Source of the DNA: Algoriphagus pacificus
GTDB lineage: Bacteria; Bacteroidota; Bacteroidia; Cytophagales; Cyclobacteriaceae
Reading direction: 5' to 3'
Assembly: GCF_017254845.1 (NCBI RefSeq)
Contig: NZ_JAFKCU010000001.1
Location: 310,001 to 374,000, forward strand
Length of the DNA stretch: 64,000 nt
The translations under genes and the position numbers were made by a program. The notes under the pieces are model-generated. The model did no database searches and was not told where the DNA came from. It saw only the letters and a list, made by a program, of their open reading frames with translations. Position 1 is the first letter of the stretch, and each line of letters begins with the position of its first letter. Positions 44,198 through 53,696 of the stretch are shown in pieces.

Positions 44198-44401
44198 CTA
44201 TGTTTTTTCAAAACAAAAATCAACAACAAAATAAATACAGCTTAATACTAGAATTGCAGTACCAAAGATCTTCAGAACTTTCAATCGATTCGATCTATCC
44301 AAAAACCATAGGACATATACTGGCTTGATCAATCCCAAAACCAGTTGTAGGATGGAAATTCCAATGAAAAATTTGAGAAGAAAAAGAATTGCCTCTATCA
44401 T
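44198..44401 (-). CDS. Small membrane protein, function unknown
   Basis: 67 residues with two hydrophobic segments (about 4-27 and 45-62) joined by a basic loop (DRSNRLKVLK), a topology of two helices with a cytoplasmic loop. No named family recognised. It lies between the infB terminator and the preceding gene with its own frame start ATG at 44401. Small size lowers certainty, but the composition is not that of a random shadow frame. Confidence 0.55.
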   Translation of the reverse strand: MIEAILFLLKFFIGISILQLVLGLIKPVYVLWFLDRSNRLKVLKIFGTAILVLSCIYFVVDFCFEKT

Positions 44402-44416
44402 AGGTCAAAAATAAAA

Positions 44417-44438
44417 AAGGAACGGCTTCCCGTTCCTT
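44417..44438 (-). terminator. Terminator of the rimP-nusA-infB operon
   Basis: Arms aaggaacgg and ccgttcctt, loop cttc, followed on the minus strand by TTTTATTTTT. Lies 25 bases after the infB stop. Confidence 0.92.
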
Positions 44439-44462
44439 TTCTTAGTATTTATTCGAGCGAAC

Positions 44463-47393
44463 TTATTTTTTTCGCTTGATTTCACGCATTTCGTAGCCTT
44501 CAATGGTATCATCAATTTCAATGTTGTTGAAATTCTTGATGGAAATACCACATTCGTAGCCTGCTTTCACTTCAGCTACATCATCTTTGAATCGCTTCAA
44601 TTGATCGATTTCACCTTCATGAATCACAATACCGTCACGGATAACCCTGATCTTATTTTTACGGGTGATATATCCGTCCATTACATAAGAACCTGCAACG
44701 GTACCGATTTTAGAAATCTTGAATACCTCACGAACTTGAATGTTACCAGTGATAACCTCTTCAAATTCTGGCTCAAGCATTCCCTCAATCGCATCTTTGA
44801 TTTGGTTGATCGCATCATAGATGATTGAGTAATGTCTAATCTCGATTTCTTCCTGCTCAGCCAATTTCTTAGCATTCGCAGAAGGTCTAACCTGGAATCC
44901 GAGGATAATCGCATCAGATGCAGAAGCTAGCAATACATCAGATTCTGAGATCTGACCAACACCTTTGTGGATGATGCTCACTTTTACTTCATCTTTAGAA
45001 AGCTTCAATAAGGAATCAGAAAGCGCTTCAACAGAACCGTCCACATCACCTTTGATGATAATATTCAATTCCTTGAAAGATCCGATTGCCAAACGACGTC
45101 CAATTTCATCAAGGGTAATGTGCTTCTTCGTACGAAGGTTTTGCTCTCTTTGAATTTGCTCTCTAGAGTTTGCAATTTCTCTTGCTTCTCTTTCAGTATC
45201 GTAAACTTTGATGATATCGCCTGCTTGAGGAGCTCCACTTAAACCAAGTAACTGTACCGGAGTAGAAGGTCCTGCAGTTTTTAGCTTTTTACCTTTGTGG
45301 TCAAACATAGCCTTCACACGGCCGTAATGTTTACCTGCCAAAGTAATATCACCGATATTTAAAGTTCCACTTTGAACCATGATGGTAGTCACATATCCAC
45401 GACCTTTATCCAAGGAAGCTTCAATTACAGTTCCTACCGCATTTTTGTCAGGATTTGCCTTCAGTTCTAAAACTTCTGCTTCAAGAAGTACTTTTTCAAG
45501 CAACTCATCGACACCTTCACCTGTCTTCGCTGATAATTCCTGAGACTGGTATTTACCACCCCACTCTTCGATCAACAAATTCATATTTGCCAGCTCTTCC
45601 TTGATTTTATTAGGATTGGCATTCGGCTTATCAATCTTGTTGATTGCAAAAATCATTGGAACACCCGCCACTTGTGCGTGATTGATAGCTTCCTTAGTCT
45701 GAGGCATGATGCTGTCATCGGCAGCGATTACGATAATTGCCACGTCAGTAATTTTAGCACCTCTAGCTCTCATCGCGGTAAACGCTTCGTGACCCGGAGT
45801 ATCAAGGAATGCGATTTTATGACCTGTTTTGGTCATCACATCATAAGCACCAATGTGCTGTGTGATACCACCCGCCTCATCTGCAGTAACTTTTGAAGTA
45901 CGGATATAATCCAACAAGGAAGTTTTACCATGATCGACGTGACCCATGATCGTAACGATCGGAGCTCTTTCGATCAAATCTTCCGGATCATCTTCTACTT
46001 CTTCGACAATTTCATCTTCGATGGATTTGGTGAATTCAACATCATATCCAAACTCATCTGCGATGATAGTAATGGCTTCTGCATCAAGTCTCTGGTTGAT
46101 CGAAACGAACATACCCAAAGACATACAAGTAGAGATAATCTGGTTTACAGAAACGTCCAACAAGGCCGCCAAGTCATTTGCAGAAATAAATTCTGTGACT
46201 TTAAGCAATTTTGTTTCTTCGTTTTCAAGATCAGTCTCTCGCTCTCTTTCTGCTTTCTTGTCTCTTCTTGATTTGGATTTTCCTCCACCAGGCTTATTGC
46301 CTTGCAATCTTGCAAGAGTCTGTTTGATTTGATCCTGTATTTCTTTTTGAGTTGGCTCGGCCTTCTGAACACGGTTCTGGCCGCCACCTCTATTTTGGTT
46401 GTTTCCTTTTTGACCTTGAGGGCGGTTACCGCCTCCTTGTCCTGGTCCACCGGCATTTCTATTTCCGGCATTGTTAGAACCACCTTTATCTATACGTTTT
46501 CTTGGACGCTTTTTATCTCTTCCTCTTTCGTCAGAAGATGCTACAGGTCCACCTTTTTTCTTAGGCTTATCTGCAGGAAGTTCGATTTTGCCAAGTACTG
46601 TTAGACCTTTTAAGGAATCTGCTTTTGCAGAAATCAATTCGCTTGGAGTTGTTTCGTCAGAGGCTGGGTTAACCGGAGCTTGTGCAGCTGGTTTAGGAGC
46701 TTGCGTAGGCTTAGCAGGAGGTGTATTTTGCTTGGGTGCATTTTGTTGGTGCGGTGCTCCAGGCTTCTTGTTTTCCTGACCAGGTCTTTGTTGATGCTGA
46801 GGCTTTCTATTGTCGCCTCCAGGCTTATTGCCTTTATATTGATTTCCTTGGCCACCTTGTTTTTGATTTTGAGTTGGCTTATTGCTACTTAAATCAATTT
46901 TACCAAGCACCTTAATTCCCTCTAATTTCGGAGACTCAGTCTCGAGTTTAGCAGGAGCAGGCTCAGCTTTAGGTTCTGCAGCTGGCTTAGGTGCAGGCGT
47001 AGGCGCAGGTTCTTCAGCCTTCACAGGCTTAACTTCTTCTTTCGGCGTTTGCGTAGGCGCAGGTGTAGAAGCTGGAGCCGGCGTAGGTGCTGGCTTCGGA
47101 GTCTCTACTGGAGCTGGGGCTGGTTCAGGAGCCTTTTCTTGCTTTGGAGTTTCTGGCTCCATCGAAATAGGCTCATGGCGCTTCCCTATCGAGAGGTGGG
47201 AAGCCTCTTCTTTATCGAGGGCAGAAGACTTGAATTCCTTTCTCAGCATCTCAACTTGTTCCATACTGATTTTGGAATTCGGATTATTCTCCACCTCAAA
47301 GCCTTTTTTAGCCATTGACTCAACTATGGTCGCCGTTCCCACGTTGAGTTTTCTGGCTATCTGGCCTAATCGCATCATTTTTTCTTCTGACAT
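44463..47393 (-). CDS. infB: Translation initiation factor IF-2
   Basis: About 976 residues from the ATG at 47393 (a TTG two codons upstream is less likely). Order: N-terminal IF2_N helix bundle (about 7-60), a long low-complexity linker rich in Pro, Ala, Glu, Gln, Gly and Lys (about 75-385), a second IF2_N-like helical domain (about 395-450), then the GTPase core with [12 protein letters not shown] (about 484-495), DTPGHEAF and NKID, and domains II-IV. It brings initiator tRNA to the 30S subunit. The antisense strand of the linker is open for long stretches because of its biased codons. Confidence 0.96.
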   Translation of the reverse strand: MSEEKMMRLGQIARKLNVGTATIVESMAKKGFEVENNPNSKISMEQVEMLRKEFKSSALDKEEASHLSIGKRHEPISMEPETPKQEKAPEPAPAPVETPKPAPTPAPASTPAPTQTPKEEVKPVKAEEPAPTPAPKPAAEPKAEPAPAKLETESPKLEGIKVLGKIDLSSNKPTQNQKQGGQGNQYKGNKPGGDNRKPQHQQRPGQENKKPGAPHQQNAPKQNTPPAKPTQAPKPAAQAPVNPASDETTPSELISAKADSLKGLTVLGKIELPADKPKKKGGPVASSDERGRDKKRPRKRIDKGGSNNAGNRNAGGPGQGGGNRPQGQKGNNQNRGGGQNRVQKAEPTQKEIQDQIKQTLARLQGNKPGGGKSKSRRDKKAERERETDLENEETKLLKVTEFISANDLAALLDVSVNQIISTCMSLGMFVSINQRLDAEAITIIADEFGYDVEFTKSIEDEIVEEVEDDPEDLIERAPIVTIMGHVDHGKTSLLDYIRTSKVTADEAGGITQHIGAYDVMTKTGHKIAFLDTPGHEAFTAMRARGAKITDVAIIVIAADDSIMPQTKEAINHAQVAGVPMIFAINKIDKPNANPNKIKEELANMNLLIEEWGGKYQSQELSAKTGEGVDELLEKVLLEAEVLELKANPDKNAVGTVIEASLDKGRGYVTTIMVQSGTLNIGDITLAGKHYGRVKAMFDHKGKKLKTAGPSTPVQLLGLSGAPQAGDIIKVYDTEREAREIANSREQIQREQNLRTKKHITLDEIGRRLAIGSFKELNIIIKGDVDGSVEALSDSLLKLSKDEVKVSIIHKGVGQISESDVLLASASDAIILGFQVRPSANAKKLAEQEEIEIRHYSIIYDAINQIKDAIEGMLEPEFEEVITGNIQVREVFKISKIGTVAGSYVMDGYITRKNKIRVIRDGIVIHEGEIDQLKRFKDDVAEVKAGYECGISIKNFNNIEIDDTIEGYEMREIKRKK

Positions 47394-47456
47394 AAGCAAA
47401 AACCTCTTTCGAAATCTTAAGTAAAATAGGGTATTTAAATTGGGAAATCCCCTGTA

Positions 47457-48701
47457 TTATTGTTCAAATTCTTGTCTGAGGATACGGAATATCTCATCGA
47501 TCGTCTCTTCCTCAAGTTCTGTTCTTCGGAGTAAATCCTCCTTACTTAGGGTTAAGACACTTTTTGCAGTATCCAATCCTGTTTTTTTCAATTCTTCGAT
47601 GATCCAAGATTCGATTTCGTCTCCGAATTCTACCAGATCAACATCTTCCTCTTCGTATTCATTCAATTCGCGGAATACATCAATTTCGTATTCTACCAAT
47701 TTACTGGCCAACTTGATATTGAATCCTCCTTTACCGATAGCAAGGGATACTTGATCCGGCTTCAGGAATACAGAAATCCTTTTGGATTCTTTGTTGACAG
47801 TAATAGAAGATACCTTAGCAGGGCTCAAAGCTCTGGTTACATATAATTCCAGATTATCTGTGTAATTGATTACGTCGATATTTTCATTTTGAAGCTCGCG
47901 AACTACTGCATGGATTCTAGAACCTTTCATCCCAACACATGCTCCAACTGGATCAATTCTGTCATCATAAGATTCTACAGCCACTTTCGCTCTTTCTCCT
48001 GGCTCACGAACAATCTTCACAATAGTGATTAATCCGTCATATACCTCAGGAACTTCATTTTCGAATAATCTTTCCAAGAAAACCGGAGAGGTTCTAGACA
48101 AGATGATTTTAGGATTTCCGTTCATCATATCCACTCTGTGGACGATAGCTTTTACGGAATCTCCTTTTCTAAATCTGTCTTTTGGTATCTGCTCCCCTTT
48201 TGGAAGAATCAATTCATTGCCTTCACCATCCATGAGTAAGATCTCTCTTCCCAAAATCTGGTAAACTTCAGCTGAAACGATTTCTCCAACCTGCTCTTCA
48301 TACTTATTATATAGGATATCTTTTTCAAGATCCTTGATTCTCTGGATCAATGTCTGACGAGCCATTTGTACAGCTCTTCTTCCAAATTCTTCCAGTTCTA
48401 TTTTCTCGTATACTTCTTCACCGATCTCAAAATCAGGCTCAATCTTGCGTGCATCAGACAAACTGATTTTATCGAAGTCCCAAATGTCTTCAGAATTATC
48501 ATCGACGATTTCTCGGATTCTGAAAATCTCTAGGTCACCTTTATCAGCATTGATTGTCACATCGAAGTTTTCGTCTGTTTCAAACTTCTTTCTAATCATT
48601 GCTCTGAACACATCTTCCAGGATACGGATCATGGTTGGTCGATCCACATTTTTAGATCTCGCAAACTCTGCGAAAGATTCTATTAAGATTTTGGCATCCA
48701 T
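47457..48701 (-). CDS. nusA: Transcription termination/antitermination factor NusA
   Basis: 414 residues: NusA N-terminal domain (about 1-125), S1 domain (about 130-200), two KH domains (about 205-345; GACVGMKGSRIHAVVREL and LAIGKGGFNIKLASKL are the GxxG loops). The acidic C-terminal repeats of E. coli NusA are absent; a short helical tail follows instead. It binds RNA polymerase and RNA, and affects pausing, termination and antitermination. Second gene of the operon. Confidence 0.96.
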   Translation of the reverse strand: MDAKILIESFAEFARSKNVDRPTMIRILEDVFRAMIRKKFETDENFDVTINADKGDLEIFRIREIVDDNSEDIWDFDKISLSDARKIEPDFEIGEEVYEKIELEEFGRRAVQMARQTLIQRIKDLEKDILYNKYEEQVGEIVSAEVYQILGREILLMDGEGNELILPKGEQIPKDRFRKGDSVKAIVHRVDMMNGNPKIILSRTSPVFLERLFENEVPEVYDGLITIVKIVREPGERAKVAVESYDDRIDPVGACVGMKGSRIHAVVRELQNENIDVINYTDNLELYVTRALSPAKVSSITVNKESKRISVFLKPDQVSLAIGKGGFNIKLASKLVEYEIDVFRELNEYEEEDVDLVEFGDEIESWIIEELKKTGLDTAKSVLTLSKEDLLRRTELEEETIDEIFRILRQEFEQ

Positions 48702-48706
48702 TTGAG

Positions 48707-49189
48707 TTATTTAAAAGATACTTGTACGATTGTTTTTTTCATTTCTTCAAAAGGAAGCTCAACTTCCTCCTCTGTGGCTTTTTTGCCTTTTTCTTTCTTC
48801 TTCACCAGCATTTTCACGCTGGCTTCTTCTACCTCTACTAATTTCCCTAGCAACTCCTCTCCACTGGTTCGCAAAACTTTGATGTCACGGCCAATATTTT
48901 TTTGAAATTGTCTCTTACTGTTCAATGGAAAATCCAACCCAGGAGATGAAACTTCCAAAACATAGGCACCAGGCATTAGGTCTTTTGCTTCCAACTCCTC
49001 AGAAACAGCTCTGCTCACATCGGCGCAAGTCTGAATATTCAATCCCTGATCTGCATCAATCAAGATGCTAAGGGTCGTTTTTCCAGCTTTAGAGGCCATG
49101 TTGACATCCACAATGAAATGAGATTCATCAGGAAGATGCTTTTCTACTATTTCTTCTATAGATTGCTTCAGTTCGGACATAGTATGCAT
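48707..49189 (-). CDS. rimP: Ribosome maturation factor RimP
   Basis: 160 residues (or 157 from an ATG at 49180). N-terminal part with SELKQSIEEIVEKHL and the core VLEVSSPGLDFPL (about 83-95) match RimP, which helps assemble the 30S subunit. It opens the rimP-nusA-infB operon, as in many bacteria. A GC-rich hairpin lies just upstream of its start (49197-49217) and a promoter at 49239-49269. Confidence 0.94.
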   Translation of the reverse strand: MHTMSELKQSIEEIVEKHLPDESHFIVDVNMASKAGKTTLSILIDADQGLNIQTCADVSRAVSEELEAKDLMPGAYVLEVSSPGLDFPLNSKRQFQKNIGRDIKVLRTSGEELLGKLVEVEEASVKMLVKKKEKGKKATEEEVELPFEEMKKTIVQVSFK

Positions 49190-49196
49190 AATGAAA

Positions 49197-49217
49197 GAGG
49201 GGACATGTGGTCCCCTC
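49197..49217 (-). promoter_or_regulatory. GC-rich hairpin in the rimP leader
   Basis: Arms gaggggac and gtcccctc, loop 5 bases, 8 bases before the rimP ATG at 49189. It has no T-run, so it is not a terminator; it could restrict ribosome access or mark mRNA processing. Confidence 0.45.
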
Positions 49218-49238
49218 CAGAAACTTTCGAATACGGCA

Positions 49239-49269
49239 CAAATGTAAAATAAATTTGGTGTAAAAACAA
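49239..49269 (-). promoter_or_regulatory. Bacteroidota-type promoter of the rimP-nusA-infB operon
   Basis: Minus strand TTG (49269-49267), 20-base spacer, tacatttg (49246-49239), a perfect TAnnTTTG, about 50 bases before the rimP start. Confidence 0.65.
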
Positions 49270-49423
49270 TTTGAGTAAAAAATCTACAAAGAGCCGCTTT
49301 TATAAGCGGGCATTCAGAAACGACCTAAATTTTCAGGACTCGGAATAGGATGAGCTTATTGATTATTTCACTATTAAACCCAAAAAATATCGGGTTTCTT
49401 TCAGAATTCTAACATTAAGGTAA

Positions 49424-49431
49424 TAATTTTG
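49424..49431 (+). promoter_or_regulatory. Putative -7 promoter element for the mreB operon
   Basis: taattttg matches TAnnTTTG, 80 bases before mreB. No clear TTTG box at the usual distance. The leader would be about 75 bases. Confidence 0.45.
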
Positions 49432-49510
49432 CCGACCCCCGTTTAATAAAGAGTGCAAGTCGTACTATATTAAACATCAAACTCCAATTCAAGCCAACAA
49501 AAAGTCAAAA

Positions 49511-50539
49511 ATGGGATTATTCGATTTTTTCTCTAGTGATATAGCCATCGATTTAGGTACGGCCAATACCCTGATTATCCATAAGGATAAAATAGTGGTG
49601 GATGAGCCTTCCATCATTGCTATTGACAAAACAACTAACAGAGTTTTAGCTGTTGGTCGAGAAGCAATGAACATGCATGAAAAAACGCATGAAAACATCA
49701 AAACCATCCGTCCTTTAAAAGACGGTGTGATTGCTGATTTCTATGCTGCAGAACAAATGATCCGTGGCTTGATCAAAATGATTCCTGGTCAGAAAAAAGG
49801 AATGTTCCCCCAATCCCACCGAATGGTGATCTGTATTCCTTCAGGGATTACAGAAGTGGAAAAAAGAGCGGTTCGAGATTCCGCCGAACATGCCGGGGCA
49901 AAGGAGGTTTATATGATTTTTGAACCGATTGCAGCAGCAATTGGTATTGGCATTGACATCGAAAAACCTATGGGTTCGATGATTGTGGACATCGGGGGAG
50001 GTACAACAGAAATCGCTTTGATTGCACTTTCAGGAATTGTGGCTGATCAGTCTATCCGTGTGGCAGGAGATACTTTTACAAAGGATATCCTGGACTACAT
50101 GAGAAGACAGCATAACTTGTTGATTGGCGAGCGCTCTGCTGAAAAAGTAAAAATCGCGATTGGATCCGCTCTGACTGAACTTGATGAGCCTCCGGAAGAT
50201 TACGAAATCAGAGGTCGTGATTTGATGACTGGTATACCGAAAGTAATTAAGGTTTCTTATTCAGAGATTGCATTTGCTTTAGACAAATCTGTTTCCAAAA
50301 TTGAAGAGGCAGTTCTTAAAGCGCTTGAAATTGCGCCACCGGAACTATCTGCAGATATTTATGATAACGGGATTCACCTAACAGGTGGTGGAGCTTTATT
50401 AAAAGGGCTGGATAAGAGATTGCATCAAAAAACCAAGTTGCCAATTCACATTGCCGAAGATCCACTAAGAGCTGTGGTTAGAGGTACTGGCACTGCCTTG
50501 AAAAATGTACAGAATTTCAGAACAGTATTGATGACATAA
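49511..50539 (+). CDS. mreB: Rod-shape determining protein MreB
   Basis: 342 residues with the actin-like ATPase fold: phosphate 1 loop IDLGTANTLI (about 14-23), DIGGGTTEIALIALSG (about 161-176) and HLTGGGALLKG (about 292-302). MreB filaments under the inner membrane direct lateral wall synthesis with MreC, MreD, PBP2 and RodA, all encoded directly downstream in this order. First gene of that operon. Confidence 0.97.
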   Translation: MGLFDFFSSDIAIDLGTANTLIIHKDKIVVDEPSIIAIDKTTNRVLAVGREAMNMHEKTHENIKTIRPLKDGVIADFYAAEQMIRGLIKMIPGQKKGMFPQSHRMVICIPSGITEVEKRAVRDSAEHAGAKEVYMIFEPIAAAIGIGIDIEKPMGSMIVDIGGGTTEIALIALSGIVADQSIRVAGDTFTKDILDYMRRQHNLLIGERSAEKVKIAIGSALTELDEPPEDYEIRGRDLMTGIPKVIKVSYSEIAFALDKSVSKIEEAVLKALEIAPPELSADIYDNGIHLTGGGALLKGLDKRLHQKTKLPIHIAEDPLRAVVRGTGTALKNVQNFRTVLMT

Positions 50540-50546
50540 ACCCTGA

Positions 50547-51383
50547 ATGCTACGCATCCTTCAATTCCTTTATAGTTTAAGGTCTTTTCTTCTTTTTGTC
50601 TTACTTGAAGTAGTGGCAATTTGGCTTTTAGTCGCAAATAATTCTCCTCAGGGTGCAGCTTTCTTTAATAGTTCCAATGCTGTAGTCGGTTCTGTTTTAG
50701 AAACCAGATCCGACATCTCTGACTTTTTCTCACTTGCCCAAGCGAATGAAGCTTTGGTAGTAGAAAACGCGCGGTTGTTGGAACAGTTAAAAATCTTAAG
50801 TTCAGATCCTGATAGCACAGCGATCAGTTTGGATTCTGCTTTAGCAACAAACTATGAATTCATAGGCGCTCGTGTAATCAGTAATTCCTTGCGCTACGCC
50901 CAAAATCACCTGACCATCAATAAAGGTAAAAATCAGGGTGTGAAACCAGGCATGGGGATTTTCAATGAAAGTGGTGTAGTAGGAAGAGTAAAATCTGTTT
51001 CCAACAATTATGCGGTTGGGATTTCGTTGCTTAACACAGGACTACTCGTTTCCTCCAAAATCAAAACCAATGAAGTTTTTGGATCCATCAATTGGGATGG
51101 GAAAGACTCCAAAAAAGCGAAAATGCTTTATGTGCCCCGTCACGTAAAAGCAGAGGCTGGAGATACGGTGGTGACTTCCGGTTTTAATGCGGTATTTCCA
51201 AAAGGTATTAAAATAGGTGTCATCTCCGCTGTGAGTCAATCCCAAGATCCCAATTATTTGGATATTGATATTGAGCTGACCACAGATTTCAGTAAAATTT
51301 CATACGTCTATCTTGTAGAAAATAATCAAATCGAGGAACTAGATTCTTTATACCAACAATCAGAAGTACCCAATGAATTTTAG
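50547..51383 (+). CDS. mreC: Rod-shape determining protein MreC
   Basis: 278 residues. One N-terminal membrane helix (about 12-32), a coiled coil (about 60-90), then the periplasmic beta-rich MreC domain (about 105-265; GARVISNSLRYAQNHLTINKG and GDTVVTSGFNAVFPKG are typical). MreC connects MreB to the PBP2/RodA synthase. It starts 7 bases after mreB and overlaps mreD by 11 bases. Confidence 0.93.
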   Translation: MLRILQFLYSLRSFLLFVLLEVVAIWLLVANNSPQGAAFFNSSNAVVGSVLETRSDISDFFSLAQANEALVVENARLLEQLKILSSDPDSTAISLDSALATNYEFIGARVISNSLRYAQNHLTINKGKNQGVKPGMGIFNESGVVGRVKSVSNNYAVGISLLNTGLLVSSKIKTNEVFGSINWDGKDSKKAKMLYVPRHVKAEAGDTVVTSGFNAVFPKGIKIGVISAVSQSQDPNYLDIDIELTTDFSKISYVYLVENNQIEELDSLYQQSEVPNEF

Positions 51384-51894
51384 AAACCTGATTTCATTTA
51401 TTTTTCTCCTTTTGATTTTAGGATTAGTGCAGATTCTTTTGCTAAAGAACCTGGCCTTATTTGGTGTGGCTTTCTGTTTTATTTATTTGATCGGGATCCT
51501 CAGCTTACCGATGCAAATTCAACATGTTTCTTTGATTCTAATCAGTTTTTGTATTGGACTCTTAGTGGATGTGTTTTACGATACACTGGGATTGCATGCC
51601 GCATCCGCAACATTTCTAGCTTTCTTAAGACCTTATTGGCTGAAAATATTAAAGCCGAATGGAGGTTATGATGATTCCAGCAACCCAACCCTTCAGGAAT
51701 TGGGAATGGGCTGGTTTATCAGCTACTCCTTACCTCTCATATTTGGCTTTTGTCTGGTATTTTTCATAGCTGATCAGTGGGGAACTGGAGGCTTTTTTGG
51801 AGTTTTAAACAAAAGCTTGTTCTCCTCGATTTTTACAGTGGTTTTGGCTATTATTGTACAACTACTGTTCTTCAAAAGAAGGAGGGGAATCTGA
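51373..51894 (+). CDS. mreD: Rod-shape determining protein MreD
   Basis: 173 residues with about five membrane helices. Weakly conserved in sequence like all MreD; called from its membrane topology and exact position between mreC and PBP2. The N-terminus overlaps mreC by 11 bases and the stop overlaps the PBP2 start (TGATG), so the whole set is translationally coupled. Confidence 0.88.
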   Translation: MNFRNLISFIFLLLILGLVQILLLKNLALFGVAFCFIYLIGILSLPMQIQHVSLILISFCIGLLVDVFYDTLGLHAASATFLAFLRPYWLKILKPNGGYDDSSNPTLQELGMGWFISYSLPLIFGFCLVFFIADQWGTGGFFGVLNKSLFSSIFTVVLAIIVQLLFFKRRRGI

Positions 51895-53696
51895 TGAATG
51901 ACCAAAGACCTGTAGCAATCGTAATTTTTATTTTCTTGGTCGGTGTAGTGCTTTTAACAAAGCTCTTTCTGATTCAAGTGGTGGATGACAGCTTTATGAA
52001 AAAAGCTGAGAGGAATGCTATTCAAAGAGTGGTAGATCATCCATACCGAGGGCTTGTTTATGACCGCAACGGAAAATTGCTGGTTTACAACAATCCTATT
52101 TTTGACTTGATGCTGGTACCAAAAGAATTTGAAGTTGGGGACACCACTCGATTCCTGGATATTTTTGGCATTACCAAAGAAGAGCTTATTGAAGCATATA
52201 CGGCTGCAAGGAAATATTCGCCAGTAAAACCTTCTCCCCTCATCAAGCAAATTTCAACGACTGATTTTGCAAGAATTCAGGATTATCTGATTGATTATCC
52301 AGGCTTGTTTATCATGACAAGATCAGTCAGATCCTACCCTCTTCCCATTGCAGCACACGCCTTAGGCTATATCGGTGAGATAAATGCCCGACAGTTAGAA
52401 TCTGATTCTTCCAACTATTACCGTCAAGGGGATTATGTTGGTTTGAGTGGAATGGAGCGATTCTACGAGAATCAACTCCGTGGACAGAAAGGTGTGAAAT
52501 ACAAAATGGTAAACGTCCGAGGAGTGGATAAAGGCCCTTTCAAAGATGGGGAATACGATACCGCCTCTGTAGCCGGAACCAACATTACTTCTACCATAGA
52601 TATGGAGTTGCAGCGCTATGGCGAAATGCTGCTGAATGGAAAAAAAGGTTCAGTAGTAGCTATCGAGCCAAAGACAGGGGAAATTTTAGCTATGATCTCT
52701 GCTCCTTTTTATGATCCAAACGATCTAACTGGAGCTGACTTTAGCAACACTTATAGAAGTCTTAATTCGGATGAAAGCAAACCGCTTTTCAACCGTCCAA
52801 TTATGGCTACATATCCTCCTGGTTCAATTTTCAAAGTAGTACAAAGTTTAATAGGTCTGCAAGAAGGGATTCTGACTCCCGAAACAACCTTTGCCTGCAA
52901 CAAGTCTTTGGTTGCTTGCCATAATCACCCCTCTCCGGTCAATTTATTCGGAGCGATCAGAAATTCTTGTAATCCTTATTATCATCAGGCTTTCCGACAA
53001 ATCATCAATCAAGAAAAATCTTCAAACACTTACAAGGACACTGAAATCGGCTTGAATGCATGGAGAGAAAAAGTCCTAAAGTTTGGACTTGGCGGTAGAT
53101 TGGGAGTAGACATGCCAAATGAAAAAGGTGGAGACGTTCCTTCCAGTAAATATTATGATAGATTTTATGGAGAAGGAAGATGGAAATATTCAACCATTTA
53201 CTCTCTTTCAATAGGCCAGGGAGAAATGCTTGTCACTCCACTTCAAATGGCGAATTTGGCTGCAATTTTTGCCAATAAAGGATATTACTACACTCCTCAT
53301 TTGGTGAAAGCTATAAATGGAGATCCGAATCAGATTCCAGAAAAATACCAGATCAAAAACGAAGTGGGGGTTGATTCCTATCATTTTGATATGATTCAAG
53401 ATGCGATGGCGCAGGCACTCTATGGAACAGCGACCAGAGCTATTATCAAAGACATCGAAATTGCCGGTAAAACAGGGACTGCGCAAAATCCACACGGGGA
53501 AGATCACTCGGTCTTCGTTGCTTTTGCACCAAAAAGTGACCCTAAAATTGCTATCGCAGTATATGTGGAAAATGCTGGTTGGGGTGGTCGTGCAGCAGCA
53601 AGTACTGCTTCATTGATGATCGAAAAATACATCCGTAAAGAAATAACCAGACCTGAATTGGAGCAATATGTGCTAGCAGGTAACTTCATTTATTAA
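51894..53696 (+). CDS. mrdA: Penicillin-binding protein 2 (elongasome transpeptidase)
   Basis: About 600 residues from the ATG at 51894, preceded by a strong purine-rich ribosome site aaggagggg (51879-51887), uncommon in this phylum. N-terminal membrane helix (about 7-27), the pedestal/dimer domain (about 45-215), then the transpeptidase: SIFK (Ser311 nucleophile), SCN (SxN) and KTGTAQ. It crosslinks peptidoglycan during rod elongation, working with RodA whose gene follows with a 1-base overlap. Confidence 0.95.
   Translation: MNDQRPVAIVIFIFLVGVVLLTKLFLIQVVDDSFMKKAERNAIQRVVDHPYRGLVYDRNGKLLVYNNPIFDLMLVPKEFEVGDTTRFLDIFGITKEELIEAYTAARKYSPVKPSPLIKQISTTDFARIQDYLIDYPGLFIMTRSVRSYPLPIAAHALGYIGEINARQLESDSSNYYRQGDYVGLSGMERFYENQLRGQKGVKYKMVNVRGVDKGPFKDGEYDTASVAGTNITSTIDMELQRYGEMLLNGKKGSVVAIEPKTGEILAMISAPFYDPNDLTGADFSNTYRSLNSDESKPLFNRPIMATYPPGSIFKVVQSLIGLQEGILTPETTFACNKSLVACHNHPSPVNLFGAIRNSCNPYYHQAFRQIINQEKSSNTYKDTEIGLNAWREKVLKFGLGGRLGVDMPNEKGGDVPSSKYYDRFYGEGRWKYSTIYSLSIGQGEMLVTPLQMANLAAIFANKGYYYTPHLVKAINGDPNQIPEKYQIKNEVGVDSYHFDMIQDAMAQALYGTATRAIIKDIEIAGKTGTAQNPHGEDHSVFVAFAPKSDPKIAIAVYVENAGWGGRAAASTASLMIEKYIRKEITRPELEQYVLAGNFIY

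Larger units (their letters stand above)
49190..49510. other. Divergent intergenic region rimP / mreB (about 320 bases, no gene)
   Basis: It holds two opposite promoters (49239-49269 leftwards, 49424-49431 rightwards) and hairpins at 49197-49217, 49294-49309 (ccgctt / aagcgg) and 49376-49397 (aaaccc / gggttt). No tRNA or open reading frame of interest was found. The right part is AT-rich. Confidence 0.6.

Noticed and set aside
46471-47424. Long plus-strand frames opposite the infB linker (46471-46779, 46882-47424 and others)
   Set aside because: They arise from the Pro/Ala/Lys/Gln codon bias of the IF-2 linker. Translations are Gly/Ala/Ser/Val or Arg-rich low complexity with no family features.
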